64,000 nucleotides of DNA from Stackebrandtia nassauensis DSM 44728 (GTDB lineage: Bacteria; Actinomycetota; Actinomycetes; Mycobacteriales; Micromonosporaceae). The notes under the pieces were generated by a model that was not told the DNA's origin, made no database searches, and saw only the letters and a program-made list of their open reading frames with translations. The DNA lies in contig NC_013947.1 of NCBI RefSeq assembly GCF_000024545.1, forward strand, positions 5,146,001-5,210,000, in the 5' to 3' direction. The translations under genes and the position numbers were made by a program. The first letter of the stretch is position 1, and each line of letters starts with the position of its first letter. Positions 17,130-26,291 of the stretch are shown here, one piece after another.

Positions 17130-18416
17130 TCACATGTCGCGCAGGGTGTCGGCGATGAGGCGGGCGGCGGCGTTCTGCCAGTTGTGCAGCGACCGTTGCG
17201 GAACGGCGGTGCGGAACCACTGGAGCACCTTCTTGTCGAGGCTGGACAGGCCGTCGTGGCGGGCGCGTTGGCTGTAGGGGCGCAGGCCGACGACGTAGAC
17301 GTAGTGCAGCGCGTTGTAGTGGCGCCACTCGTCGGACAGCCCGAAGTCGCCGGACGGTTTGAGGCGCTCGATGCCTTCGCGCAGCACGGCCTTCAGCTCG
17401 GCGGCCCGCTCCAGCGGCACGTCGGAGGCACCCCGGGCGGCCAACCGGGCGTCGATGACGGGCAGCGCGGTCAGCGGGCTGGACACGAGGCGGCCCAGAT
17501 CGCCGTAGTGGCTCAGCGCCCGGCGGGTGAGCCTGGCGAACTCCTCGGCGTCCACATCGTCCAGTGGCCCCCGCCGGGGCAGGGCGTCGATGGCGTCGCG
17601 CAGTTCGGCGCGCTCGGCGGTGACGGCCTTGCCGAGCATCAGCCGATCGAGGGCGCGATGGACGGGGGCGGCCAGCACCTGGACGACGATGGCGGCGCCG
17701 ACGCAGCCGTACAGCAGCCGGGTCAGCCCGGGCGTGGGTCCGGGGCCGAGCGCCATGGCCAGCCACACCTGGGCGGCGAACAGGAGGGCGACCAGCGCGG
17801 CCAGGACGGCGGAGCGCAGCAGGTCGGCGCGCAGCCGCTGGCCCTCGTCGAGGGCGTCGACGTAGGCGACCAGGATGCCCAGCACGACGAGGTCGGCCCC
17901 AATCCCGGCCAGCACGACGGCGGACGGCAACAGGTCGAGGCCCAGCAACAGTCCGGCGATACCGAGTCCGAACAGGACGGTGACCAGCAGGAGCAGCCCG
18001 AGCAGCCCCGACCCAGCAGCCCGACCCACGTGGCGGCGCAGCGTTACCGCGAACGCTGCCACCAGCCCGGCTGCGAGCAGCGCGAACACGATCGCCAGGC
18101 CCGTCCGCGAGCCAGACAGTGCGGCCGCGAGCACCGCGAGGGCCGCCACCGGCGCGTAGCCCCAGCGCCACCACGGGTCCAAACGCGACACCTCGCGGTC
18201 GGCGGGCAGCCGCAGCAGCACCCCCGTCCAGGCGATCGCGGGTACGCCGAGCAGGGCGACGTCCGCGACCGGGACACCGGCGAGGCCGATCGCGGCGGCG
18301 TAGCCGAGCAGGCCCACCGCCATGCGCCGCAGCAGCGGCTTGGCGGGATCGCGGGCCAACAGGTAACAGCCGAGCCAGCACGAGACGGCGAAAACGGGAA
18401 GCGACAGGGCAAGCAT
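17130..18416 (-). CDS. Membrane protein of unknown function
   Basis: A 428-residue protein: ten or so hydrophobic segments in the N-terminal ~260 residues and a soluble, helical, arginine-rich C-terminal ~170 residues. I do not recognise a family. ATG at 18416 opens the first membrane helix; the frame is open for 16 further codons to 18464 but these encode a basic, proline-containing stretch. The order membrane half then soluble half suggests a sensor or regulatory membrane protein, but no kinase or cyclase signature is seen. Confidence 0.75.
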   Translation of the reverse strand: MLALSLPVFAVSCWLGCYLLARDPAKPLLRRMAVGLLGYAAAIGLAGVPVADVALLGVPAIAWTGVLLRLPADREVSRLDPWWRWGYAPVAALAVLAAALSGSRTGLAIVFALLAAGLVAAFAVTLRRHVGRAAGSGLLGLLLLVTVLFGLGIAGLLLGLDLLPSAVVLAGIGADLVVLGILVAYVDALDEGQRLRADLLRSAVLAALVALLFAAQVWLAMALGPGPTPGLTRLLYGCVGAAIVVQVLAAPVHRALDRLMLGKAVTAERAELRDAIDALPRRGPLDDVDAEEFARLTRRALSHYGDLGRLVSSPLTALPVIDARLAARGASDVPLERAAELKAVLREGIERLKPSGDFGLSDEWRHYNALHYVYVVGLRPYSQRARHDGLSSLDKKVLQWFRTAVPQRSLHNWQNAAARLIADTLRDM

Positions 18417-18549
18417 GACGGCACCGAGACTACGCGGGCGCCGAGCCGCCCAGCCGCCCCGCACGAAAGGCTGACCTGCGATGTCGGTGGTCGAAGCGGT
18501 GAGTTAGCGTCGGTGTTTTGGCGCGCGTTTCGATAATGGAGGGCTTCAC

Positions 18550-19788
18550 GTGGTGTACAGCGAGACAGTCGAGATCCGGGGACACATTCTCGACTCCGGC
18601 ACCTTCGCGCGGGTGCTCGACGACGTACTCGAATACTCCGGCGACTACCGGATCGAGAAGCTCGACGTCGGCCGCACCCACACCGACGAGTCCTATGTGA
18701 AGCTCACCGTCCTCAATGATGACCACGAGCAGCTGGACCGCATCGTGATGCGGCTACAGACCCACGGCGCCAACAAGATCGACCCCGGCACCGCGCTGCT
18801 GCGCCCCGCTCCGCACGACGGGGTGTTCCCCGACGACTTCTACTCCACCACCAACCTCGACACCAAGGTGCGCGTCGAGGGCACCTGGATCAAGGTCGTC
18901 AACCCCGAGATGGACTGCGGCATCGTCATCGACGGCGAGATCGCCCGCACCATCCCGGTCTCGGACGTGCGCGCCGGTGAGCAGATCGTGTGCGGCATCA
19001 ACGGCGTCAAGGTCACCCCGCTGCCCGAGCCCGAGCGCGGCGACCCGTCCGAGTCGTCCTTCGAGTTCATGACCTCCGAGGTCTCCAGCGAGAAGCCGCA
19101 GGCGCTGCTGGTGCGGCAGGTCGCCGAGAAGATGCGCGACGTCAAGGCGCGCGGCGAGAAGATCCTGTGGGTCGGCGGCCCCGCGATCGTCCACACCGGA
19201 GCAGCGCCCGCGCTGGTGGCGCTCATCGAGGAGGGCTACGTCGACGTCCTGTTCGCGGGCAACGCGCTGGCCACCCACGACATCGAGTCGGCCCTGTACG
19301 GGACCTCGCTGGGCGTCGACCTCGACAAGGGACACGGCGTCCCGCACGGTCACGAGCACCACATCCGGGCCATCAACCGGATCCGGGCAGCGGGTTCCAT
19401 CGCCGACGCGGTGTCCGAGGGCGTGCTGCGCTCGGGTGTCATGCACGCGATGGTCAACAAGGGCAAGCAGTTCGTGCTGGTGGGTTCGGTGCGCGACGAC
19501 GGCCCACTGCCCGATGTGTACACCGACGTCATCGACGGTCAGCGGGCGATGCGCCGGGCCCTGGACGGGGTCGGCTTCGCGATCATGGTCGCCACGATGC
19601 TGCACTCGATCGCGACCGGCAACATGCTGCCCGCCACCGTCCCACTGGTGAGTGTGGACATCAACCCGGCGACGGTGACGAAGCTGGCCGACCGGGGTTC
19701 GGCCCAGGCGACCGGCGTCATCACCGACATCGGGTTGTTCTGCGAGCAGCTGGCCTCCGAGCTGGTGGTCGGCTACAAGCGCGACTGA
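18550..19788 (+). CDS. LOR/SDH-family (TIGR00300) protein, ornithine cyclodeaminase-like
   Basis: A 412-residue protein of the TIGR00300 family, related to the linker and C-terminal part of plant LKR/SDH and to cyanobacterial AgrE/ArgZ. The N-terminus (about 1-105) is the ferredoxin-fold LOR/SDH conserved region, with HTDESYVKL and FPDDFYSTTN as recognisable stretches; the C-terminus has a Rossmann-like region with ILWVGGPAIVHTGAAPAL and a metal/NAD-binding HGVPHGHEHHI. Archaeal and cyanobacterial relatives have ornithine cyclodeaminase activity giving proline and ammonia; AgrE/ArgZ also has an arginine dihydrolase domain, which is absent here. GTG at 18550 is preceded by GGAGGG. A strong hairpin follows at once. 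Confidence 0.88.
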   Translation: MVYSETVEIRGHILDSGTFARVLDDVLEYSGDYRIEKLDVGRTHTDESYVKLTVLNDDHEQLDRIVMRLQTHGANKIDPGTALLRPAPHDGVFPDDFYSTTNLDTKVRVEGTWIKVVNPEMDCGIVIDGEIARTIPVSDVRAGEQIVCGINGVKVTPLPEPERGDPSESSFEFMTSEVSSEKPQALLVRQVAEKMRDVKARGEKILWVGGPAIVHTGAAPALVALIEEGYVDVLFAGNALATHDIESALYGTSLGVDLDKGHGVPHGHEHHIRAINRIRAAGSIADAVSEGVLRSGVMHAMVNKGKQFVLVGSVRDDGPLPDVYTDVIDGQRAMRRALDGVGFAIMVATMLHSIATGNMLPATVPLVSVDINPATVTKLADRGSAQATGVITDIGLFCEQLASELVVGYKRD

Positions 19789-19812
19789 GCCGCGCGGGCG
19801 AACCCGCGCGGC
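19789..19812. terminator. Hairpin terminator between convergent genes
   Basis: GCCGCGCGGG and CCCGCGCGGC pair perfectly around a CGAA tetraloop immediately after the stop of the 18550 gene and ten bases from the stop of the convergent 19823 gene. It can serve both directions. Confidence 0.65.
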
Positions 19813-19822
19813 GGCTGCGGTC

Positions 19823-20713
19823 TCAGTTGAGGCCGGAGTAGATCACGTCGGTGAGGACGTTGGTCAGCATCTGCTGGTCCGGTTCCTTAAAGTGGGTGCT
19901 GAAGTTGACGCTGATTCTCGCCAGTCCGGTGACGTTGCCGACGCGGTAGGCGATGGCGACATCCCTGACGTTGTTGTCGAGTTTGGTCCGGACCTCGGCC
20001 TCCTCGCCGATGTCGAGCTTCTTGCCGTCGCCGTATCCGGTGGCGATGTCCCAGATCTTGGCGTACTCCTCACCGGCCTCGGTGGCGTCCTTGGCGGCGT
20101 CGAAGTCCACATAGAAGGTTCCGGTGGGGTGGTATCCGGCGTCGTTGGTCTCACCGACCATCGTCGCCTCGCAGACCATCCTGCCGGTGTTCTCGCCGTC
20201 GGGCGTGGTCGTGCCCTCCGGGTTGCCCTCGAACGGAATCACCTTCTCCACACCGGTCAGGTTGAGGTCGACGCACTTGTCGTAGGACTCGGGCTTGCTC
20301 ATCGCCCAGGTCTCGCCGTCCGGGGGCGGCGCCTCGGTGGACGTGTAGCTGTCGGGGAAGGGATTCTGTTTGCCGTCCGCGGAGTCGGCACCGCCCGGGC
20401 CACCACCCCCGGGACCGCCGAGCAGGAAGAACCACACCGCGGCTCCACCCAGGAGCATCAGGACGATGACGCCGACCCCCAGGCCGACGATCAATCCGGT
20501 GCTGGACTTCTTCGGTGGCGGCGACGGCGGCATCGCCCCGGGAGGCGGCGGGCCGTAGCCGGGCTGCTGCGGCGGTGTGCCCATCACCTGCATCGAGGAG
20601 GTGGGGTCGTAGCCGGGCTGCGGCTCCAGGTCGTAGCTGGCCGTGGGCACCGGTTCCTGGTCGGGCTGCGACCCGTAGCCGGGGCCGTCGGGGTAGGGAT
20701 ACTGCTGGTTCAC
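19823..20713 (-). CDS. Single-pass membrane protein with proline-rich N-terminus
   Basis: A 296-residue type II membrane protein: a cytoplasmic N-terminal ~80 residues rich in Pro, Gly, Gln and Tyr, one hydrophobic helix (about residues 85-107) flanked by KKSS, and an extracytoplasmic C-terminal domain of about 180 residues with two cysteines at each end of its first half. GTG at 20713 is supported by GGAGA four bases upstream. Such proteins are common in actinobacteria (DUF3558-like or sensor-like exported domains), but I cannot assign a family with confidence. Confidence 0.8.
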   Translation of the reverse strand: MNQQYPYPDGPGYGSQPDQEPVPTASYDLEPQPGYDPTSSMQVMGTPPQQPGYGPPPPGAMPPSPPPKKSSTGLIVGLGVGVIVLMLLGGAAVWFFLLGGPGGGGPGGADSADGKQNPFPDSYTSTEAPPPDGETWAMSKPESYDKCVDLNLTGVEKVIPFEGNPEGTTTPDGENTGRMVCEATMVGETNDAGYHPTGTFYVDFDAAKDATEAGEEYAKIWDIATGYGDGKKLDIGEEAEVRTKLDNNVRDVAIAYRVGNVTGLARISVNFSTHFKEPDQQMLTNVLTDVIYSGLN

Positions 20714-20828
20714 GGTTCTCCGTTGCGCTGGTAGGCGGTTCGAGCGCAACAGAGGCTAAGCGGGTCGTTCCCGATTCCGGCACGAGTCGACGGCCGAAAC
20801 TCATGCGAGTGACGGAAGACAGCCGCGG

Positions 20829-21770
20829 TTAGCGGCGCGCCAGGTCGGCGGCGCCGATGATCCCCGCCTCGGGGCCCATCTCGGCCGCGGTGATCCGGCC
20901 GACCGGCAGCTGACCCCGGGCGTGCAGCACCGCCTCGAAGCGGTCGCGGGCCGGTTTCAGCAGCAGCTCACCGGCTTTGATGACGCCGCCGCCGATGATG
21001 GCCACGTCCGGGTCGAACAGCTGGATCATGTCGGCCAGCGCCTCGCCCAGGTAGCCGCCGATCTCGTCGAACGCGGCGATGGCGACCGGGTCGCCGTCGC
21101 GGGCGGCCTGGGTGACCATCGGTCCGGTGATGGCGGCCGGGTTGGCGTCGGCGGCCTCCAGCAGCTTGCGGGCCTTGCCGGGGGCGTCGAGCGCCGCGCG
21201 GCGCGCCACCCGCACCAGGGCACTGCCGCTGGCGTACTGCTCCAGGCAGCCGGAACGGCCGCAGCCGCAGGTGATGCCGCCGGGGACGGCGAGGGTGTGG
21301 CCGAACTCGGCCGCGATGCCGTGGGCGCCGCGCACCAGGTTGCCCTCCAGCACGATGCCGCCGCCGATGCCGGTGCCGACGGTGAACAGCACCGCGCTGT
21401 TGGCCTTGCGTCCGGCGCCGAACCGGAACTCGGCCCAGGTGGCGACGTTGGCGTCGTTCTCCACCACCACCGGTATGTCGATATTGGACATGAGTCCGTC
21501 GCGCAGCGGTTCGTTGCGCCACGCCAGGTTCGGGGCGAACAGGACCGTCGAGCGCTTCTCGTCGATCCAGCCCGCGGCGCCGACACCGATGGCCGAGACC
21601 TCGTGGTCGCGCCGCAGGTCCTCGATGATCTCGGTGACCACCTCGCGGATCTTCACCGGTTCCTGTGCCGGGCTTGGCCGCAGCGTCGAGGCCAGTACCT
21701 TCCCCTCGGGGTCGACGACACCGCCGAGCACCTTGGTTCCGCCGATGTCAATGCCGATCGCGAGGGTCAT
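20829..21770 (-). CDS. glkA: ROK family glucokinase
   Basis: A 313-residue sugar kinase. IGIDIGGTK is the N-terminal phosphate-binding motif, VVENDANVATWAE contains the catalytic Asp, GTGIGGGIV is the second phosphate loop, and CGCGRSGCLEQYASG is the zinc-binding CxCGxxGCxE of ROK proteins. Length and motifs fit actinobacterial glucokinase (GlkA), which phosphorylates glucose in the cytoplasm and takes part in glucose repression in Streptomyces. Its ATG overlaps the TGA of the START-like gene by four bases, so it is the third gene of an overlapping operon. Confidence 0.93.
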   Translation of the reverse strand: MTLAIGIDIGGTKVLGGVVDPEGKVLASTLRPSPAQEPVKIREVVTEIIEDLRRDHEVSAIGVGAAGWIDEKRSTVLFAPNLAWRNEPLRDGLMSNIDIPVVVENDANVATWAEFRFGAGRKANSAVLFTVGTGIGGGIVLEGNLVRGAHGIAAEFGHTLAVPGGITCGCGRSGCLEQYASGSALVRVARRAALDAPGKARKLLEAADANPAAITGPMVTQAARDGDPVAIAAFDEIGGYLGEALADMIQLFDPDVAIIGGGVIKAGELLLKPARDRFEAVLHARGQLPVGRITAAEMGPEAGIIGAADLARR

Positions 21771-22225
21771 TCCGCGGCCTCCACCCGTTTCTTCAGTTCC
21801 TTCAAAGCCGAATCCATAATCATCTTCTCGGCTTTGCGTTTGAACATACCCAGCATCGGGATACTCAAATCGACCGCGAGGGTATATGTCACCACGGTGG
21901 TGCCGTCGTCGTGTTCGCTCAGGTCGTATGAACCGACTTGCGCCTTTTGCACCGAGGATGGCTGGTCGAGGGTCCAGCTGATCCGGGTCAGGTCGTCGGA
22001 GTACTCGTAGCGCAGTTCGTAGACGTCCTTGAAGACCCCGGCGTCCAGGTGGAACCGCACCAGGTGGCCGTAGCCGTCGTCGAACTCCTCCAGCACCTCG
22101 GTGGACTTCATGCCGCTGATCCACTCAGGATAATGCTGGAAGTCGGCGATCACCTCGGCGATGACCGCGGCGGGCGCGGCGATCGAGATGGACTGGGTTG
22201 ACGAGTCGACCATGCTTGCAGACAT
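21767..22225 (-). CDS. SRPBCC (START-like) protein
   Basis: A 152-residue protein of the polyketide cyclase/dehydrase-like SRPBCC superfamily: VIADFQHYPEWISGMKS is the characteristic early motif, and alternating strands then a C-terminal helix (AEKMIMDSALKELKKR) complete the fold. It would bind a hydrophobic ligand. ATG at 22225 overlaps the TAA of the upstream gene by one base, and its stop overlaps the glucokinase start by four, so the three genes are coupled. Ligand unknown; the linkage to glucokinase and an acyl-CoA ligase is widespread in actinobacteria as I recall. Confidence 0.88.
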   Translation of the reverse strand: MSASMVDSSTQSISIAAPAAVIAEVIADFQHYPEWISGMKSTEVLEEFDDGYGHLVRFHLDAGVFKDVYELRYEYSDDLTRISWTLDQPSSVQKAQVGSYDLSEHDDGTTVVTYTLAVDLSIPMLGMFKRKAEKMIMDSALKELKKRVEAAE

Positions 22226-22590
22226 TACCCGCCCGAGTGTGCGACGCGACCTTCGACATCGTCCTTGAACCGCCACAGTGTCTTGACCATCCGGTCACGC
22301 ACCCGCCGTCGTCGCCAGGCCGATACCGAGCCGCCACGGCGATCGACCCTCACGAATGTGTGCAGTACACAGGCATCGGACGCCACCGCTTCGACCCACA
22401 CCTCCGTCGAGCCCGAGTACCGGGCGTCGTCCAGCAGCCACCGCACCCCCAACGGTCCGCGATCCTCCGACACCACTACACTCCACAATGGCCACAATTC
22501 CCGGGCGAATCCGGGTTCACTCACCGCGCCGGCCACCGATTCCGAGGTAGCGTGCACGTATGTTTCAAGAATGAGATCGAGTTGTGTCAT
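22225..22590 (-). CDS. Small SRPBCC-like protein of unknown function
   Basis: A 121-residue protein whose order of strands (DLILETYVHATSESVAGAVSEPGFARELWP, then several hydrophobic strands) is like a short START/SRPBCC domain, with a highly basic WRRRRVRDRM stretch near the end. It is the first gene of the three-gene overlapping unit with the larger SRPBCC protein and glucokinase. ATG at 22590 is followed by a good Asp/Glu-rich N-terminus; the frame stays open upstream to 22671. Function unknown; the fold assignment is moderate. Confidence 0.72.
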   Translation of the reverse strand: MTQLDLILETYVHATSESVAGAVSEPGFARELWPLWSVVVSEDRGPLGVRWLLDDARYSGSTEVWVEAVASDACVLHTFVRVDRRGGSVSAWRRRRVRDRMVKTLWRFKDDVEGRVAHSGG

Positions 22591-22612
22591 CGCCGTATCC
22601 TGCCCTGCTCTG

Positions 22613-22618
22613 TACAAT
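22613..22618 (+). promoter_or_regulatory. -10 hexamer TACAAT upstream of the acyl-CoA ligase
   Basis: TACAAT, five of six matches to TATAAT, lies about 100 bases before the ligase start, within the 131-base divergent gap. No good -35 was seen at 16-18 bases. Confidence 0.35.
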
Positions 22619-22721
22619 CCCGCATACCCAGCGGTAGCGTGCTGCATATCATGTTTCGTTCCGAGCACCACGGAATTTCGCGTCGATTAATTCGCCGTGA
22701 TCGCATTAACTGGAGTCCACC

Positions 22722-24524
22722 GTGCGCGAATTCTCTGTCCCACCGGTCTTCGACAACGCCGACGACCACACCACCACCACTGATCTGTGGGCTCACGCCG
22801 ACAACTATCCCGACCACCCGCTGTTCGCCGTACCCGAGGGCGGCGGCTGGCGCGACGTCACCGTCGCCGAGTTCCACGCCCAGGTCGCGACCGTGGCCCG
22901 CGGCCTGGCCGAGGCCGGGGTCGGCCCCGGCGACCGGGTCGGACTGCTGTCGAAGACCCGCTACGAGTGGACTCTGTGCGACTACGCGATCTGGGCGGCC
23001 GGGGCGGTCACCGTCCCCATCTACGACAGCTCCAGCGCCGAGCAGGTCAAATGGGTGCTGTCGGACTCCGGCGCGGTCGCGTGCATCGCCGAGACGACCG
23101 AGCACGCCGCCACCGTCGCCTCGGTGCGCGACGACATCCCGGCGCTGGCCAACGTGTGGACCATCGACGAGGGCGGACTGGACACGCTCACCGAGTCCGG
23201 CAAGGGCTCCGAGATCGACATCGACGCCCGTCGCAGCGCCGTCAAGGCCGACGACCTGGCGACCATCGTCTACACCTCCGGCACCACCGGACGTCCCAAG
23301 GGCTGCGTGCTGACCCACCGCAACCTGGTCTCCGACATCTGCAACATCCTGCCCGAGCTGCAGTCGATGTTCAGCCACGACTCCACGACCCTGATGTTCC
23401 TGCCGCTGGCGCACGTCCTGGCCCGGATCATCCAGATCGGCTGCGTGCAGTCGCGGGTCAAGGTCGGCCACATCTCCGACTACAAGGTGCTGGTCGAGAA
23501 CCTGGCCACCTACCGCCCCACCTTCCTGGTCGCGGTGCCCCGCGTGTTCGAGAAGGTCTACAACGGCGCCGAGCAGAAGGCCACCGACGGCGGCAAGGAC
23601 AAGATCTTCCACGCCGCCGAGCGCACCGCCATCGAGTACAGCAAGGCGCTGGACACCGGCGGCCCCGGCCTGGGCCTGCGCATCAAGCACGCGATCTTCG
23701 ACAAGCTCGTGTACAGCAAGCTGCGCACGGTCGTCGGCGGCAAGTGCGACCGCGCCATCTCCGGCGGCGCCCCGCTGGGTGAGCGGCTGGCGCACTTCTT
23801 CCGCGGCGTCGGCATCACCATCTACGAGGGCTACGGACTGACCGAGACCTCGCCGGTCGTGTCGCTGAACATCGACAAGGCCCACCGCATCGGCAGCGTC
23901 GGCAAGCCCATCCCGAGCACCTCGATCAAGATCGCCGACGACAAGGAACTGCTCGTCAAGGGCCCGCAGGTGTTCGGCGGCTACTGGAACAACGACACCG
24001 CCACGGCCGAGAGCTTCGTCGACGGCTGGTACAAGACCGGCGACCAGGCCGAGATCGACGAGGACGGCTACCTGAAGATCACCGGTCGCAGCAAGGAGAT
24101 CATCGTGACCGCGGCGGGCAAGAACGTCGCGCCCGCGCCGCTGGAGGACGTCATCCGCGCCCACCCGCTGGTGGGTCAGTGCCTGGTCCTGGGCGACGGC
24201 AAGCCGTTCGTCTCGGCGCTGGTCGCGCTGGACCCCGAGGCGCTGCCCGGCTGGCTGGAACGCGCCGGGAAACCCGCCGACACGACCTTCGAGCAACTGG
24301 TCGACGACCCCGACGCCATCGCCGCCGTCCAGGAGGCCGTCGACTCGGCGAACCAGACCGTCTCCAAGGCCGAGTCGATCAAGACCTTCACGTTGCTGCC
24401 CGCGCCACTGTCCGAGGAGAGTGGTGAAGTCACTCCCAAGCAGAGTGTCAAACGCAACGTAGTCTTGGAAAAGTACGCCGAGGCTTATGAGGCGATGTAC
24501 ACGCGTCAAAAAACTCGGAAATAA
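22722..24524 (+). CDS. Long-chain fatty acid-CoA ligase (FadD15-like)
   Basis: A 600-residue adenylate-forming enzyme. The P-loop IVYTSGTTGRPKG (around residues 184-196), YGLTETSP, the GWYKTGDQ hinge region and KEIIVTAAGKNVAP with the adenylation lysine region follow in the correct order. Length and motifs fit the FadD15/AcsL group that activates long-chain fatty acids to acyl-CoA. GTG at 22722 has GGAG six bases before it. It is divergent from the SRPBCC-glucokinase unit. Confidence 0.93.
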   Translation: MREFSVPPVFDNADDHTTTTDLWAHADNYPDHPLFAVPEGGGWRDVTVAEFHAQVATVARGLAEAGVGPGDRVGLLSKTRYEWTLCDYAIWAAGAVTVPIYDSSSAEQVKWVLSDSGAVACIAETTEHAATVASVRDDIPALANVWTIDEGGLDTLTESGKGSEIDIDARRSAVKADDLATIVYTSGTTGRPKGCVLTHRNLVSDICNILPELQSMFSHDSTTLMFLPLAHVLARIIQIGCVQSRVKVGHISDYKVLVENLATYRPTFLVAVPRVFEKVYNGAEQKATDGGKDKIFHAAERTAIEYSKALDTGGPGLGLRIKHAIFDKLVYSKLRTVVGGKCDRAISGGAPLGERLAHFFRGVGITIYEGYGLTETSPVVSLNIDKAHRIGSVGKPIPSTSIKIADDKELLVKGPQVFGGYWNNDTATAESFVDGWYKTGDQAEIDEDGYLKITGRSKEIIVTAAGKNVAPAPLEDVIRAHPLVGQCLVLGDGKPFVSALVALDPEALPGWLERAGKPADTTFEQLVDDPDAIAAVQEAVDSANQTVSKAESIKTFTLLPAPLSEESGEVTPKQSVKRNVVLEKYAEAYEAMYTRQKTRK

Positions 24525-24584
24525 GGGCCGTTCCCCGTCGAGGGAGCCCTGGACACCGGCACCTCTTGAGACGGAAAAGGGTCT

Positions 24585-26285
24585 ATGAAGGACAGGTTGT
24601 GGCGCAACCGGCACTGGCTGCTGCCCTCCATGTGCATGCGTGCGGCACTGTTCCTCATCATCCTGATCAGCGGGCTGCTGACCGTGCCCGTCGGGCGGGC
24701 GCTGCTGTGGTGCCTGGTCCTGGCCGTGGTCTCGCTGCCGGGCACCTTCGCCCCGGCCCACCCCGTCTTCGGGCGGCTGGGCCGCCTCGCCGAGATCGCC
24801 GTCGTCGTCGCGCAGGTGATGGGCCCCGACGGCGGTGACAACTGGATGCTGCCGTTCCTGCTGGCCCCGCTGGGCGGCGCGGCCATGTTCGGCGGACTGC
24901 GCGACGAGACCGCGCCGGTGCGCCAGCCCCGTTCGGTGCTGTCGCGCTACCCGGGCCTGACCGAGGCGGGTCTGCTGGCGATCGGGTGCGTCGCGGCGTT
25001 GAGCGTCACCTCCTGGATCTCGCCGTTCGTCAACGGCGCCGGGTACGCCCGCGCGGTCATCTCCGCCATCGGACTGGGCCTGATCGCGGCGGCCGTCGGC
25101 CACTGGCTGCGGCAACTGCTGCACGCCGAGATGCCGCCCGGCGCCCGGCCCTACGCCGAGGCGACCGCGCTGTTGACCCAGCTGCGGGCCGTGGCCCGGC
25201 AGCTGCCCGGCGGCACCCTCGACCCCGGCGGCATCTCCGCCGACCTGCTGGAACGGCTGCGACAGGCCGCACCCGCCGACCGGGCCGCGGTCATGGTCGC
25301 CCACGGCGGCGGCAACCGGCTGGTCGTGCTGGCCCAGACCGGCGAGGGCGAACGCGTCGACTGGGAGACCTCGCTGCCCGCCAACACGCTGCTGGCCGAC
25401 ACCTGGGCCGGACAGCAGGCCCACACCGGCACCTCCTCGCTGGCCCGAAGCGGCACCGGCCAGGTCTCGTCGCTGGTGGTCCCGCTGGTGGCCGACCGGC
25501 GCACCGTCGGCCTGGTGCTGCTGGAGTCCGACCTGCCCGACGCCTACCCGTCCGACGTCGTCGACGCCGCGGTGGAGTCAACGACCGGGGCGGCGCTGCG
25601 GCTGGAGACGGCGCTGCTGTTCGAAGAGGTCCAGTCACTGGCCACGATGGAGGAACGGCAGCGGCTGGCCCGCGAGATCCACGACGGCATCGCGCAGGAG
25701 CTGGCAATGCTGGGATACGGCATCGACCACGCGCTGGCGCAGCTGCCCGCCGACGCCACCGACTCGGCCGAACAGTTGCAGGAGTTGCGCGACGAGGTCA
25801 CCCGGCTCATCACCGAGCTGCGACTGTCGCTTTTCGAGCTGCGCAGCGAGGTCGACCGCCACGGTGGACTCACCACCGCCATCGCCGACTACGCGCGCAC
25901 CGTGGGCTCCTCGGCGGGACTGCGAGTCCACTTGTCACTCGACGAGGGCGGGGCCCGGCTTCCGGCCGCCACCGAGGCCGAACTGCTGCGCATCGCGCAG
26001 GAGGCCATCACCAACGCCCGCAAACACGCCCGTGCCGAGAACCTGTGGGTCACCTGCGAAGTCGATCCGCCCTACGCACGCATCGAGGTCGCCGACGACG
26101 GGACCGGGGTATCCGGTGAAGGCGCCGACGGCCGCTACGGTTTGACCATTATGTCCGAACGCGCGGAGCGTATCCGCGGCTCATTGGAGATCCGACCCCG
26201 CGATCCACACGGTACAACGGTCGCGGTGCTGCTCGCGCCGTCCGATCGGCCGGGTACCGTGTCGTCCGAAGCAGTAAGGGAGTAG
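24585..26285 (+). CDS. Membrane sensor histidine kinase, NarL/DesK type with GAF domain
   Basis: A 566-residue kinase. Five or six membrane helices occupy about residues 12-175, a GAF domain follows (about 195-345), then a HisKA_3 dimerisation helix with EERQRLAREIHDGIAQEL (the phospho-acceptor His in REIHDG, about residue 365) and a HATPase_c domain with EAITNARKHA (N box) and DDGTGV (G1). The G2 box is short. ATG at 24585 follows AAAAGGG. The response regulator starts six bases after its stop, so they form a cognate pair. The signal sensed is unknown. Confidence 0.93.
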   Translation: MKDRLWRNRHWLLPSMCMRAALFLIILISGLLTVPVGRALLWCLVLAVVSLPGTFAPAHPVFGRLGRLAEIAVVVAQVMGPDGGDNWMLPFLLAPLGGAAMFGGLRDETAPVRQPRSVLSRYPGLTEAGLLAIGCVAALSVTSWISPFVNGAGYARAVISAIGLGLIAAAVGHWLRQLLHAEMPPGARPYAEATALLTQLRAVARQLPGGTLDPGGISADLLERLRQAAPADRAAVMVAHGGGNRLVVLAQTGEGERVDWETSLPANTLLADTWAGQQAHTGTSSLARSGTGQVSSLVVPLVADRRTVGLVLLESDLPDAYPSDVVDAAVESTTGAALRLETALLFEEVQSLATMEERQRLAREIHDGIAQELAMLGYGIDHALAQLPADATDSAEQLQELRDEVTRLITELRLSLFELRSEVDRHGGLTTAIADYARTVGSSAGLRVHLSLDEGGARLPAATEAELLRIAQEAITNARKHARAENLWVTCEVDPPYARIEVADDGTGVSGEGADGRYGLTIMSERAERIRGSLEIRPRDPHGTTVAVLLAPSDRPGTVSSEAVRE

Positions 26286-26291
26286 CACATC

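Noticed and set aside
22587-25424. 945-residue minus-strand open frame
   Set aside because: Antisense to the acyl-CoA ligase and kinase, which have full motif sets.
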